A DNA stretch of 64,000 nt, taken from positions 3,112,669 to 3,176,668 of the forward strand of contig NC_017770.1 of NCBI RefSeq assembly GCF_000242635.2, in the 5' to 3' direction. The translations under genes and the position numbers were made by a program. How positions within the stretch are numbered: the stretch's first letter is position 1; each line of letters starts with the position of its first letter. The stretch is from Solitalea canadensis DSM 3403 (GTDB lineage Bacteria; Bacteroidota; Bacteroidia; Sphingobacteriales; Sphingobacteriaceae). This document shows, piece after piece, positions 26,750 to 35,375 of the stretch. The notes below the pieces were generated by a model, which ran no database searches, was not told the origin of the DNA, and was given only the letters and a program-made list of their open reading frames with translations.

Positions 26750-26875
26750 TTACTGATATTCCGTTTCAACTTTTTGTATCAGTTGCTCAAGTGCCTGATT
26801 GCAATTACAGTTAGGTGTTTGTCCCTATGATGAATAGGGTGTTATTAAGGCTATAACTAAAATTATTCTTTTCAT
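26750..26875 (-). pseudogene. Decayed remnant of a secreted protein gene (S41-peptidase-like N-terminus)
   Basis: From the ATG complementary to 26873-26875 the frame reads MKRIILVIALITPYSS, an in-frame stop, then GQTPNCNCNQALEQLIQKVE and TEYQ before another stop. Just downstream in a second frame is SNDWAAFAVDYLEQ and a stop (to about 26710). A signal peptide followed by a C-x-C and an LEQLIQKVExEY helix resembles the start of Bacteroidota S41-family proteins. It looks like a gene reduced to its two ends by internal deletion. The 382-bp interval 26563-26944 otherwise holds only the terminator. Confidence 0.5.
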
Positions 26876-26944
26876 TGAAAATGTATTGCTGGGAAAAGTG
26901 CTAAAATTATAAAAATGTAAAGCCTAAAAGTCACTATGTCATTT

Positions 26945-29641
26945 CTACCTGGCTCTGCTATTTTCATTTTCCAGAGATGAATTTCTACTCCGTGGTCCTT
27001 TCACCGCACTATCCGCAAACCTGTAGGTAAAGTTAAGCCTCACCTGGCGCGATTCATAATAACCATAGTTCCTTAAGTAAAAGCCTTCATAGCTTTGCAA
27101 AGAGTTCGATTGGTTTCCTTTATAAATATCATTTACAACCATTCTAAATGTTGCCCTTTCTTTCATGAACTTTCGTTGGAGCCCGATATCCACCTGGCTG
27201 ACCGCACGGGCTATTTCATTAGCCCCAATAAGCCTTTTACTATTAAAAGATCCTGAAAGTTCTGCCGTGAATTTATAAGGTAATTTAAATGTCTGCTGTA
27301 GATTCATACGAGAGGTAGTTCGCTTCAAATTGAAATTTCTGAACTGGTCAAACGCGACGATGTTATGTACCCGATAAACAGTACCGTTAAAACTCAGATT
27401 CCACCAGTTATTCACAGTCAAATTTTGCGTCAGGGATAGCGCAATGTTTTTTTGAATTCCCAGATTTAATGGTCTAAAAATAACTATTGAACTACCAGGA
27501 AGGCCATCATTTACACGAGTGCTGTATTGGTCGGTATGAGCATATGTAAGTCCGACGATGGATGAGCTTTTATAAACATATTGTAGGGTCGCTCTATGAG
27601 TCATTTGAGGCAGAAGGTCAGGATTTCCCTGCCAGTAAGAGACATCATCCAACAAGTAAACAAACGGATTCAGATCCGGATAAGAGGGACGATCAATTCG
27701 TCTGGAGTACGCAAGGGAAACTCCAGAGTTTTTATTTGCTTGAACCGATACACTAAAGGACGGGAAGAAATTGGTATAATTTCTTGGAATTTTTTCCATG
27801 TTCTCTATCTCGCTTTTCCTATATCGTAATACTCCGCCTGATGATGTGTTCTCCACACGTAAACCTCCCTGAAGGGCCCACTTCCCTAAACTCTTCTTAT
27901 AATTAATATAGATACTGGTAACTCGTTCAGTATATTTAAATGTGCTGGTCCTGCCCTCATCCACTACGTCACCGGTTGGCGTCCTACGATAAAATCGAGC
28001 GTCGTTATCAGACACTATATCTGAATATTTAGCTCCGGTCTCAAGTTTTCCATTAAATAAATTGGTATTGTAATCAAACTTCAAACCTTTGAGATCTATG
28101 TCGATATCATTTAATGAGTGGTAAAGATTCTCGCTTAAAACAATATCAATATTACTGGTGTAAACATTTGATTGTCGGTTAGCATTACCCTTATCAAACG
28201 TCCCATAATCCAAATCGAAATTAATTACGCGGCCAATGGTATCTTCATATTTATAGTTTACATTAGCAGTATACCGCATGGTTTTCTGTTGGTAATAGTC
28301 GTTTTCAGCATCTAAAACCTGGTCGATCTCCTTAACCGTACCCTGTCCAATATTCGTTTTGGTTTGAGTTAACCCTCCTCCAAAAATTGAGGAGGCATTT
28401 AATAATACCCCGATGGTGTTCTTTTTGTTGATGTCATAATCGAACCCTAAACGTGAGCCCATAGTCATGCGCTTATCGGTATCATCTGTATGGCTGTCAA
28501 ACATCTTGTCTTCCTGGATTCGGTATGAATCATAGACATATGTCCGATATCCTAAAAAATGATTATAGCTTCCAAATACATTGGTTTTGTTCTTTCTGTA
28601 ATTAAATGAAATGTCCTGAACATGTTTTAATGTTTCGCCATAGGTAAGTCCACTGGTTAACGTTCCGTTGAAACCTTTGAATTGTGTTTTAGTGGTTTTT
28701 ATATTTATCATACCCGCCGCGCCAGATGCATCATACTTTGCGCTTGGGCTATTAATCATTTCGAAAGATTTGATACTGGACGATGGCATAGATTTAAGAA
28801 GGTCGATCAATTCTGCTCCTGACAGATAGGTTTGCTTGCCATCTATCGTAATCATTGTGCCTGCTTTACCATTCAGCATTATAGTTCTTTCATTGTCAAT
28901 GTAGACGCCCGGTGCCTTCCTCAAGGCCTCGAATGCGCTAACGCCTTGAGCATCTATGCTTTTTGTTACGTTGTAAACAATGGCATTTGGTTCAATGGTT
29001 ATCAAATCTCTTTGGCCTTGAACTACTACTTCTTTTAAATTATGGGTTGATGGTGCTAATGCAATCACTCCAAAGTCTTTATTTTGAAGATCAAATGGTG
29101 CTGCCGTAAAATCTTTATATCCAAAACAAGATACTTTTAAAGTATACTTCCCTGCAGCAGAATAAGACATTTTAAATTCTCCCAGGCTGTCTGTGTAAGC
29201 TTGGAAAACGCCTTTGTTTTCTGTGTTAAGTAAAGCAATAGTTGCGAATGTCAATGGAGCCTTTGTCTCATCTATGACACGGCCTTGTAAGATTTTTGTG
29301 GTCGGCTGGATGTTAGGGGCTGGTGCTAACTCAATCACGCCAAAGTCCTTATCTACCGAATCAACTATCTCTGAAATATAATTATTGTACCCGGAATGCG
29401 ATATAAAAAGAGTGGAATTTCCTCTGATGGATTTTGACAGATTAAAATGCCCTAGGCTGTCAGTGGTGGCTTTCAAGACATCTTTTTTATCCTTGTCAAT
29501 TATAGTAATACTGGCAGATCGCACCGGCGCTTTATGCTCATCAATAACCTGACCTTTTAAATTTCTAACAACCGCCTGACAAAAAGTGTCAGCGCTGTTA
29601 AAGAGAAATAATAAAACTAGAAGAGTAACTATTTTTTTCAT
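26945..29641 (-). CDS. TonB-dependent outer-membrane receptor (OMP_b-brl_3 type) with two regulatory-like domains
   Basis: About 898 residues from the ATG at 29641 (MKKIVTLLVLLFLFNSADTF, a clear signal peptide). The frame stays open to an ATG at 29869, but those 76 extra residues have no signal and begin inside the ssrA terminator hairpin, so I reject that start. Two successive carboxypeptidase-regulatory-like beta domains (LKGQVIDEHKAPVRSASI; LQGRVIDETKAPLTFATI) are followed by a plug-like region (VSAFEALRKAPGVYIDNE, MPSSSIKSFEMINSPSAKYD) and a large barrel ending LNFTYRFADS. The duplicated N-terminal domain is unusual. Ligand unknown; no SusD partner is present. Confidence 0.9.
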   Translation of the reverse strand: MKKIVTLLVLLFLFNSADTFCQAVVRNLKGQVIDEHKAPVRSASITIIDKDKKDVLKATTDSLGHFNLSKSIRGNSTLFISHSGYNNYISEIVDSVDKDFGVIELAPAPNIQPTTKILQGRVIDETKAPLTFATIALLNTENKGVFQAYTDSLGEFKMSYSAAGKYTLKVSCFGYKDFTAAPFDLQNKDFGVIALAPSTHNLKEVVVQGQRDLITIEPNAIVYNVTKSIDAQGVSAFEALRKAPGVYIDNERTIMLNGKAGTMITIDGKQTYLSGAELIDLLKSMPSSSIKSFEMINSPSAKYDASGAAGMINIKTTKTQFKGFNGTLTSGLTYGETLKHVQDISFNYRKNKTNVFGSYNHFLGYRTYVYDSYRIQEDKMFDSHTDDTDKRMTMGSRLGFDYDINKKNTIGVLLNASSIFGGGLTQTKTNIGQGTVKEIDQVLDAENDYYQQKTMRYTANVNYKYEDTIGRVINFDLDYGTFDKGNANRQSNVYTSNIDIVLSENLYHSLNDIDIDLKGLKFDYNTNLFNGKLETGAKYSDIVSDNDARFYRRTPTGDVVDEGRTSTFKYTERVTSIYINYKKSLGKWALQGGLRVENTSSGGVLRYRKSEIENMEKIPRNYTNFFPSFSVSVQANKNSGVSLAYSRRIDRPSYPDLNPFVYLLDDVSYWQGNPDLLPQMTHRATLQYVYKSSSIVGLTYAHTDQYSTRVNDGLPGSSIVIFRPLNLGIQKNIALSLTQNLTVNNWWNLSFNGTVYRVHNIVAFDQFRNFNLKRTTSRMNLQQTFKLPYKFTAELSGSFNSKRLIGANEIARAVSQVDIGLQRKFMKERATFRMVVNDIYKGNQSNSLQSYEGFYLRNYGYYESRQVRLNFTYRFADSAVKGPRSRNSSLENENSRAR

Positions 29642-29857
29642 GCTGTTTTTATCAGTTGGAATCCGATGCTCAGGCTTTTTCCAGGTAAAAGTTTTTGCTC
29701 TATTAATTCCGTTTATATTCTTATTCCGAATGTCCGAATTTGTTAAAAGCAGATGTATTTTGGCTGAATATAGATTGTGCTTAATTCTATTTTCAGTAAG
29801 TGTTGTGGACGCTGAAAGTAAGAAATTACGAACAAAAAACGGAAGCATGGGGAAATA

Positions 29858-29892
29858 AAAAAGCCTCATTCAGTTATGAACAAGGCTTTTAG
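29858..29892 (-). terminator. Terminator of ssrA
   Basis: Minus strand AAAAGCCTTGTTCAT ... ATGAATGAGGCTTTTTTATTT forms a hairpin (AAAAGCCT / AGGCTTTT core) with a T-rich tail about 25 bases after the tmRNA 3' end. Confidence 0.75.
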
Positions 29893-29914
29893 CGTTTAAA
29901 ACAATTCTTTTTTG

Positions 29915-30309
29915 TGGAGCTGGAGGGATTCGAACCCTCGTCCAAACATGGGACCTGATGCGCCTTCTACATGCTTAGTTGGTGTTTAATTTTCGATCGT
30001 AACCTGCCCGCCTACAGGCTAATTACAACTTAGCTTCTTAAATTGTCGGGTTAGCTGCGAAGCGTTACTAACCTTATTCCTTCTTTTCTGTGCCCCCGAG
30101 TCGGACGCGGAAGGCTTGCGCTTCCGGGGAACATCTTGCCTCCCACACTATGCGGGATAAAAGTGATCTTTACATCTGTAAAAATTACGCAGCAAGAGCG
30201 TAGTTATTTTCGCCGTTTATAGATTGAGGATTTTCTTTTACAGGCACTTCCCACAACGCCTGGCATGCTTACACACAAATCTTCCACCCTGTCAATTCCG
30301 GTCAGCCCC
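29915..30309 (-). ncRNA. ssrA: Transfer-messenger RNA (tmRNA)
   Basis: The 5' end is GGGGCTGACCGGAATTGACA, the tmRNA hallmark (complement of 30290-30309). The 3' end is GGTTCGAATCCCTCCAGCTC followed by CA. The acceptor stem GGGGCTG/CAGCTCC pairs fully with one G-U. The CCA is not encoded. The tag reading frame is at 30185-30214. tmRNA with SmpB rescues ribosomes stalled on broken mRNA and marks the nascent chain for proteolysis. The length of about 395 nt is normal. Pseudoknot-type GC-rich hairpins are visible downstream of the tag (for example near 30103-30135). Confidence 0.97.
30185..30214 (-). other. tmRNA proteolysis-tag reading frame
   Basis: Codons GGC GAA AAT AAC TAC GCT CTT GCT GCG TAA encode GENNYALAA and stop, the tag ending typical of Bacteroidota. 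Confidence 0.93.
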
Positions 30310-30375
30310 TGTGTATAAAGGGTTACAAAGATACAAAACTAACAATGCATTACAAAGTGTTTGTATTCCTTATTA

Positions 30376-30400
30376 GGACGAGGGTTCGAGTCCCTCCAGC
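30376..30400 (+). repeat. Inverted second copy of the ssrA 3' end
   Basis: GGACGAGGGTTCGAGTCCCTCCAGC (25 bases) matches 24 of 25 bases of the tmRNA T-arm/acceptor region, on the opposite strand, 67 bp beyond the tmRNA 5' end. It forms a T-stem-loop alone; no tRNA or tmRNA body precedes it. Confidence 0.6.
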
Positions 30401-30482
30401 ACTACGTAATTTAAGAAATACGTAGTTCTACAGAGAAATTGGCCTTATGTATAAAGGAATTTTGTTCTTTAAATAAGGGCAT

Positions 30483-31799
30483 ATGAAAAAAATAACAACT
30501 AAAGGGAAGAGTATATATATAATTATCATACTAATTGCTATTTCGCTCTCTTCCTGTAAAAAACCAATTGATTCAGAAATCGAAAAACCGGAAGACAATT
30601 CTGGTGCAGTTTCCAAACCTGTGGGACGGTCAAAGGGTGAAACCTATTTTGAAGCCGTAGGTCCTGAAGGTGGAGTTATCAAAAGTCCGGATGGGCGCAT
30701 CGAAATTACCATACCGCAGGGTGCATTAACTACTTTAACAGAAATTGGCATTGAACCTATTGAAAATACCAACCCGGGAGGCATTGGAAACGGCTTTCGC
30801 CTTACCCCACACGGTCAGCAGTTTAAAAAAAGTGTCACCGTTAGTTTCTCCTATAATGGCAGCGAAAGTCGAATAAGCTCAGAAAAAGCTATTCAGCTTG
30901 CTTACCAGGACGAAAAAGGTGTTTGGCGCTGTGCCGGTGATGTAACTCAAGATGCGGTAAACAAAAAAGTTTCTATAAAAACGACTCATTTTAGCGACTG
31001 GAGCTTTATCGCCACAATGGAGCTTACCCCTTCCATTTCAACAGTTGCACTGGGAGAAAAAGTAAACCTAAAAGCTATTAAGTATATATTTCCTGATACG
31101 GAAGATGGATTAGTTCCTCTTGGTTACCCTGAAACCGGTATGGGCGAACCTGATAAACTGGATTCCAAATACATTGTAAAGTGGACGCTCTCGGGCCCTG
31201 GCTCCTTAACAAGCAACGGAAATGAAGCGGTGTATACCGCTCCTACGACTAAACCTGCCAACAAAACGGCAACGGTAACGGTAGAAATTAATGTTAACGG
31301 GAAACAGGTATTATTGATCGGAACTATTTACATCATTGAAGGCGCACTTCAGTTAAGTTTTGATGATGGCCCATGGACCACTTACCCTGCAATGGCGGCA
31401 AAGATGGAGGAAAATAAATACAGTATTGGTAATATCATGCTCTCTACTGATCAACCTCAGATCTCTGTATTATTTTCATCATCAGCAGCCAAAGTTAACA
31501 ACACCTTTTTCTGGGATATGCTTACCGGTGGTGATGAAGCTACCGTGTTCGAATATTTTGAACCAGGCCGGGAACATGTTTACGCTTCCGTTTATCAGAA
31601 GGCTGAGCATGAAACCATTGATAGCCCTGGAATCCTGACCGTTAAAGAAGAAACAATTGATGGAAAGAAATTCCTTACCGGCATGTTTGTTATAGCACGT
31701 GCAGGTTATTTTGAAATTTCTATAGATGGCGATCAATTAAAGACAAGTAAGATTGTGGGTGCATTTAAAGTTCCATTGAGTACTGTAAACATACCCTAA
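30483..31799 (+). CDS. Lipoprotein with N-terminal ZU5-like domain (paralogue of 13989-15350)
   Basis: 438 residues, ATG start. A lipoprotein signal (IIIILIAISLSSC, Cys25) is followed by a polar linker and a ZU5-like domain at about 58-165 (VGPEGGVIKSPDGRIEITIP, QGALTTLTEIGIEPIENTNP). A beta domain then includes an Ig-like stretch (KWTLSGPGSLTSNGNEAVYT, APTTKPANKTATVTVEINV) and an unrecognised C-terminal domain ending KIVGAFKVPLSTV. The first two domains align with the lipoprotein at 13989-15350. It is probably a surface or periplasmic outer-membrane lipoprotein; role unknown. It lies just outside the ssrA-flanked segment. Confidence 0.84.
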   Translation: MKKITTKGKSIYIIIILIAISLSSCKKPIDSEIEKPEDNSGAVSKPVGRSKGETYFEAVGPEGGVIKSPDGRIEITIPQGALTTLTEIGIEPIENTNPGGIGNGFRLTPHGQQFKKSVTVSFSYNGSESRISSEKAIQLAYQDEKGVWRCAGDVTQDAVNKKVSIKTTHFSDWSFIATMELTPSISTVALGEKVNLKAIKYIFPDTEDGLVPLGYPETGMGEPDKLDSKYIVKWTLSGPGSLTSNGNEAVYTAPTTKPANKTATVTVEINVNGKQVLLIGTIYIIEGALQLSFDDGPWTTYPAMAAKMEENKYSIGNIMLSTDQPQISVLFSSSAAKVNNTFFWDMLTGGDEATVFEYFEPGREHVYASVYQKAEHETIDSPGILTVKEETIDGKKFLTGMFVIARAGYFEISIDGDQLKTSKIVGAFKVPLSTVNIP

Positions 31800-31857
31800 T
31801 CTCCTCAGACTACCTATTAAAAAACGGTTTTAAAAAACCGGCAATTCTATACATCAG

Positions 31858-31889
31858 ACGATCGGCAACAACGCTGATCGTTCTTTTTA
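31858..31889. terminator. Rho-independent terminator
   Basis: ACGATCGGC / GCTGATCGT (one G-T) with a 6-base loop, then TCTTTTTATTTTT, about 60 bases after the lipoprotein gene. Confidence 0.8.
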
Positions 31890-31993
31890 TTTTTAGACAA
31901 CTTATTCAAACCTCCATTATTTATTGCACAACTTCTTTATTTCCTCCATTCATTTGTAACCAAAATAATATCCTAACTAACAAATACTAAGCA

Positions 31994-32001
31994 TATTTTT
32001 G
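31994..32001 (+). promoter_or_regulatory. TAnnTTTG box of the M16 peptidase gene
   Basis: TATTTTTG, full match, 36 bases before the ATG. A -33 TTG is not at the usual spacing. Confidence 0.5.
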
Positions 32002-32037
32002 GTTCGATTTAATCTTTAACCAAATTTTATTCACTTT

Positions 32038-34974
32038 ATGAAAGTTAGAGCACTGCTACTATTCGTAGCATTTGCCTGTACCTTTCAATTTGCCTTTTCG
32101 CAAGGTAACTATGAATGGAAACAGGCTTCGGCAGCCGGTTACGCGTACAAGTATGTAACCAATGATCCCATGCAAACACGCTTTTACACACTTAAAAATG
32201 GATTGCGTGTAATCTTAAGTGTCAACAACAAAGAACCTCGCATTGCAACCAAAATTGCAGTAAGGGCCGGTAGCAATACCGATCCGAAGGCTCATACCGG
32301 TTTGGCACATTACCTTGAGCATTTATTGTTTAAGGGAACTGATAAGTACGGTTCTTTAGACTGGGCTAAAGAAAAACCGTTGTTAGATAAAATTGAAGCA
32401 TTGTATGAGCAATACAATACCACTACCGATGAAGGCAAGCGCGCAGAAATCTACAAAGAGATCGACCGTGTTTCAGGTGAAGCTTCAAAGTATGCCATTG
32501 CCAATGAATACGACAAATTAATGTCGTCAATGGGCTCTCAGGGTACCAATGCGCACACCTGGGTAGAAGAAACTGTTTACGAAGAAGATATTCCATCCAA
32601 TGCGTTGGATAAATTCTTAACCGTTCAGGCGGAGCGTTTCCGTTATCCTGTATTCCGTATATTTCATACAGAATTAGAGGCCGTTTACGAAGAGAAAAAC
32701 CGCGGTTTGGATAATGATGGTAATAAAATTAGCGAAGCTATGCATTACTATTTATTCCCTACCCATAACTATGGTCAGCAAACTACCATTGGTACTATTG
32801 ATCACCTTAAAAATCCTTCGCTGAAAGCTATTCGTGAGTATTATAACAAATACTACGTGCCTAACAATATCGCCATCATTATGGCCGGTGATTTCAATCC
32901 TGATGAAGTAATCAAAAAGATTGATCAACAATTTGCTTACATGAAGGCGAAGCCAGTTCAGGAATATAAGCCTGCACCTGAAAAGCCTATGACAGCACCA
33001 ATTGTTAAAGATATCTATGGACCCAGCGCTGAAAACATGCGCATCTGTTATAGAAGTCCCGCTGAAGGTACGCATGATGCGTTAATGCTTGATCTTATCT
33101 CCAGCATCTTAAGTAATGGCAAAGCAGGTTTAATGGACCTTAACCTTAACAAGCAACAAAAGCTGCAAGGTGCCGGAGCAGGAATGCGCCAGTACAAAGA
33201 TTACGGTATTTTCATTTTATCGGGAAGTCCAAAACAAGGTCAAACACTTGAACAAGTAAAAGACCTATTAATCTCTCAATTAGCACAACTGAAAAAAGGT
33301 GATTTTGATGAGTCATTGATCAAAGCAGTAGTTGCTAATGCAAAACTTGGTGAAATTCAGGGTTTAGAAGGCAATGGAAACAGAGCTGAAGCCTTGATGA
33401 CTGCATTCATCCAGAATAAAGGAGACGGCTGGGACAAAAGTGTTTCGTGGTTGGATGATCAGGCTAAAATTACCAAACAGCAGGTAGTTGACTTTGCCAA
33501 TAAGTTTTTCACAGATAACTATGTGGCGCTTTATAAGCGTAAGGGAGAAGATAAGAACATCTTAAAAGTAGAAAAACCATCTATTACTCCGGTTGAAACA
33601 AACGCAGGTAAACAATCAGCATTTGTAACGATGGTTAACAATATGCCTGCTACAGTTGTACAGCCTCAGTGGATGGACTTTGATAAGGATATTGAAAAAA
33701 GCAAGGTTGGTACTGCAGAGGTATTGTACACACAAAATAAAGCCAACCAACTGTATCGCTTGTATTACAGATTTGATATGGGTGGATGGAATAATAAGTT
33801 GCTTCCACTGGCCTTCTCTTATCTTTCATTCCTTGGAACTGATAAATATTCAGCAGAGCAAATCAGCAAAGAGTATTATACCATTGCCAGCAACTTTAAT
33901 GTAGGTGCCAACAACGAAGAAAGCTCAGTAACCATTACCGGTTTACAGGAAAACTTCGATAAGGCTGTTTCATTATTTGAGCATATCATTAAAAACTGTA
34001 AGGCTGATGAGAACGCCCTTGCCTCTTTAAAAGGTCGTATCCTAAAATCGCGTTCTGATGCCAAACTTAATAAAGGATCCATTTTAAAAGGTCTTTCGAG
34101 CTATGCTGCGTATGGTGCGAAAAATCCCTTCAATTACACATTAAGCGATCAGGAGATTGCAAGTATTACCGCACAACAGTTGGTTGATATATTGCATGAC
34201 TTAATGAATTATAAGCATACCGTAATTTATTATGGACCTGAATCATTGGGTAAATTCACCACTACGCTGGCCGCACTGCATGCATTGCCATCGACATTTA
34301 AAGAGGTTACGCCGGCTATTAAGTTTTCGCGCACGGTGCAAAACAGCAACCAGGTATTATTTGCCAATTATGACATGGTACAGTCGGAGGTTTATTGGTT
34401 ACGTAATACTTCAACCTATAATGCCGACAAACAACCGGTAATTGATCTATTCAATGGCTATTTTGGAGGAGGAATGGGTTCTATCGTTTTCCAAACCATT
34501 CGCGAATCAAAAGCATTGGCGTATTCAACTTTTGCCAGCTACAATACACCAGCTAGGAAGGATGAACCCTATACGGTTATGGCTTACGTTGGCTGTCAGG
34601 CTGATAAAATGAATGATGCCCTAAAAGGCATGAATGATTTATTGAACAATCTTCCGCAGGTAAACAAAAACTTTGAATCGGCAAAATTGAGTGAGAAAAA
34701 AGATATTGAAACTGAACGTATTACTCAGGACGGGGTTATTTTCTCCTACCTTGCTGCCAAGAAAAAAGGATTAAACTACGACCCTCGTAAAAAGGAGTAT
34801 GAAGCTTTAGATAAAATCAGTCTGGAGGATATTACGAAATTCCATCAAGAAGAATTAGCCAACAAAGCCTACACTTATTGTGTGGTGGCTTCTGATAAAA
34901 AGGTTAATATGGACGACTTGAAAAGTACAGGAGAGTTGAAGGTGTTAACACTTGAAGAGATTTTTGGTTATTAA
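32038..34974 (+). CDS. Secreted M16-family zinc metallopeptidase (insulinase-like), full-length two-half protein
   Basis: 978 residues, ATG start, signal peptide 1-21 (ending FQFAFSQ). The inverted zinc motif HYLEH is at residues 91-95 in GLAHYLEHLLFKG. The expected downstream acidic helix (LEAVYEEKNRGLDNDGNK) supplies the third ligand. An M16 C-terminal domain follows (YYNKYYVPNNIAIIMAGDFN), then a second, catalytically silent half (about 540-978) ending with a second M16C domain (FGGGMGSIVFQTIRESKALA). It is a clam-shell peptidase degrading peptides in the periplasm. It is monocistronic with strong flanking terminators. Confidence 0.95.
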   Translation: MKVRALLLFVAFACTFQFAFSQGNYEWKQASAAGYAYKYVTNDPMQTRFYTLKNGLRVILSVNNKEPRIATKIAVRAGSNTDPKAHTGLAHYLEHLLFKGTDKYGSLDWAKEKPLLDKIEALYEQYNTTTDEGKRAEIYKEIDRVSGEASKYAIANEYDKLMSSMGSQGTNAHTWVEETVYEEDIPSNALDKFLTVQAERFRYPVFRIFHTELEAVYEEKNRGLDNDGNKISEAMHYYLFPTHNYGQQTTIGTIDHLKNPSLKAIREYYNKYYVPNNIAIIMAGDFNPDEVIKKIDQQFAYMKAKPVQEYKPAPEKPMTAPIVKDIYGPSAENMRICYRSPAEGTHDALMLDLISSILSNGKAGLMDLNLNKQQKLQGAGAGMRQYKDYGIFILSGSPKQGQTLEQVKDLLISQLAQLKKGDFDESLIKAVVANAKLGEIQGLEGNGNRAEALMTAFIQNKGDGWDKSVSWLDDQAKITKQQVVDFANKFFTDNYVALYKRKGEDKNILKVEKPSITPVETNAGKQSAFVTMVNNMPATVVQPQWMDFDKDIEKSKVGTAEVLYTQNKANQLYRLYYRFDMGGWNNKLLPLAFSYLSFLGTDKYSAEQISKEYYTIASNFNVGANNEESSVTITGLQENFDKAVSLFEHIIKNCKADENALASLKGRILKSRSDAKLNKGSILKGLSSYAAYGAKNPFNYTLSDQEIASITAQQLVDILHDLMNYKHTVIYYGPESLGKFTTTLAALHALPSTFKEVTPAIKFSRTVQNSNQVLFANYDMVQSEVYWLRNTSTYNADKQPVIDLFNGYFGGGMGSIVFQTIRESKALAYSTFASYNTPARKDEPYTVMAYVGCQADKMNDALKGMNDLLNNLPQVNKNFESAKLSEKKDIETERITQDGVIFSYLAAKKKGLNYDPRKKEYEALDKISLEDITKFHQEELANKAYTYCVVASDKKVNMDDLKSTGELKVLTLEEIFGY

Positions 34975-35007
34975 TTAAATAACCGCGAATATCGTTATTA
35001 TGTTATT

Positions 35008-35041
35008 GCAGCTGGATGTTAATATCCAGCTGCTTTTTTTT
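35008..35041. terminator. Rho-independent terminator after the M16 gene
   Basis: Perfect 10-bp stem GCAGCTGGAT / ATCCAGCTGC, 6-base loop, then eight T. Confidence 0.96.
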
Positions 35042-35069
35042 AATTAAAACTTGTTGATAACGCGTTAAC

Positions 35070-35375
35070 CTAAATGGTAACTCCTTCATCCACAATCCGC
35101 AGCCATTCCTGATGTCTTTTTAGGTATGCTACTACAAGTGGACAAAGTGGAACTAGTTTGTAATTGTTCTTTTCGATGTAATCCAATGTTTTTTCAATGA
35201 TGGCAGTAGCAGCACCTCTCCCTTCCAATTCTTTCGGGGCTTCCGTATGTATTAGCCATATTTTTCCGTTTTTTTCTTTATAATCGATAAATGCTGTGTA
35301 ACCTTCAACAGTCATTTCAAACCGATGAGAAGTTTCATTTTTTACCAGCTCAAGGTTTATATATTCTTCTTTCAT
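35070..35375 (-). CDS. Small GNAT-type N-acetyltransferase (YjdJ/NATD1-like)
   Basis: 101 residues, ATG start. A minimal GNAT fold: FIDYKEKNGKIWLIHTEAPK, the acetyl-CoA loop ELEGRGAATAIIEKTLDYIE (R/Q-x-x-G-x-A equivalent GRGAA), and the final PLCPLVVAYLKRHQEW, which is diagnostic for this short subfamily. The acetyl acceptor is unknown. It is monocistronic and converges with the M16 gene. Confidence 0.9.
   Translation of the reverse strand: MKEEYINLELVKNETSHRFEMTVEGYTAFIDYKEKNGKIWLIHTEAPKELEGRGAATAIIEKTLDYIEKNNYKLVPLCPLVVAYLKRHQEWLRIVDEGVTI

Noticed and set aside
29642-29869. N-terminal extension of the TonB receptor from the ATG at 29869
   Set aside because: It starts inside the ssrA terminator, has no signal sequence, and an excellent signal peptide starts at 29641.
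30376-30410. A tRNA gene
   Set aside because: Only a T-arm and part of an acceptor are present; no D-arm, anticodon arm or matching 5' acceptor strand is found upstream.
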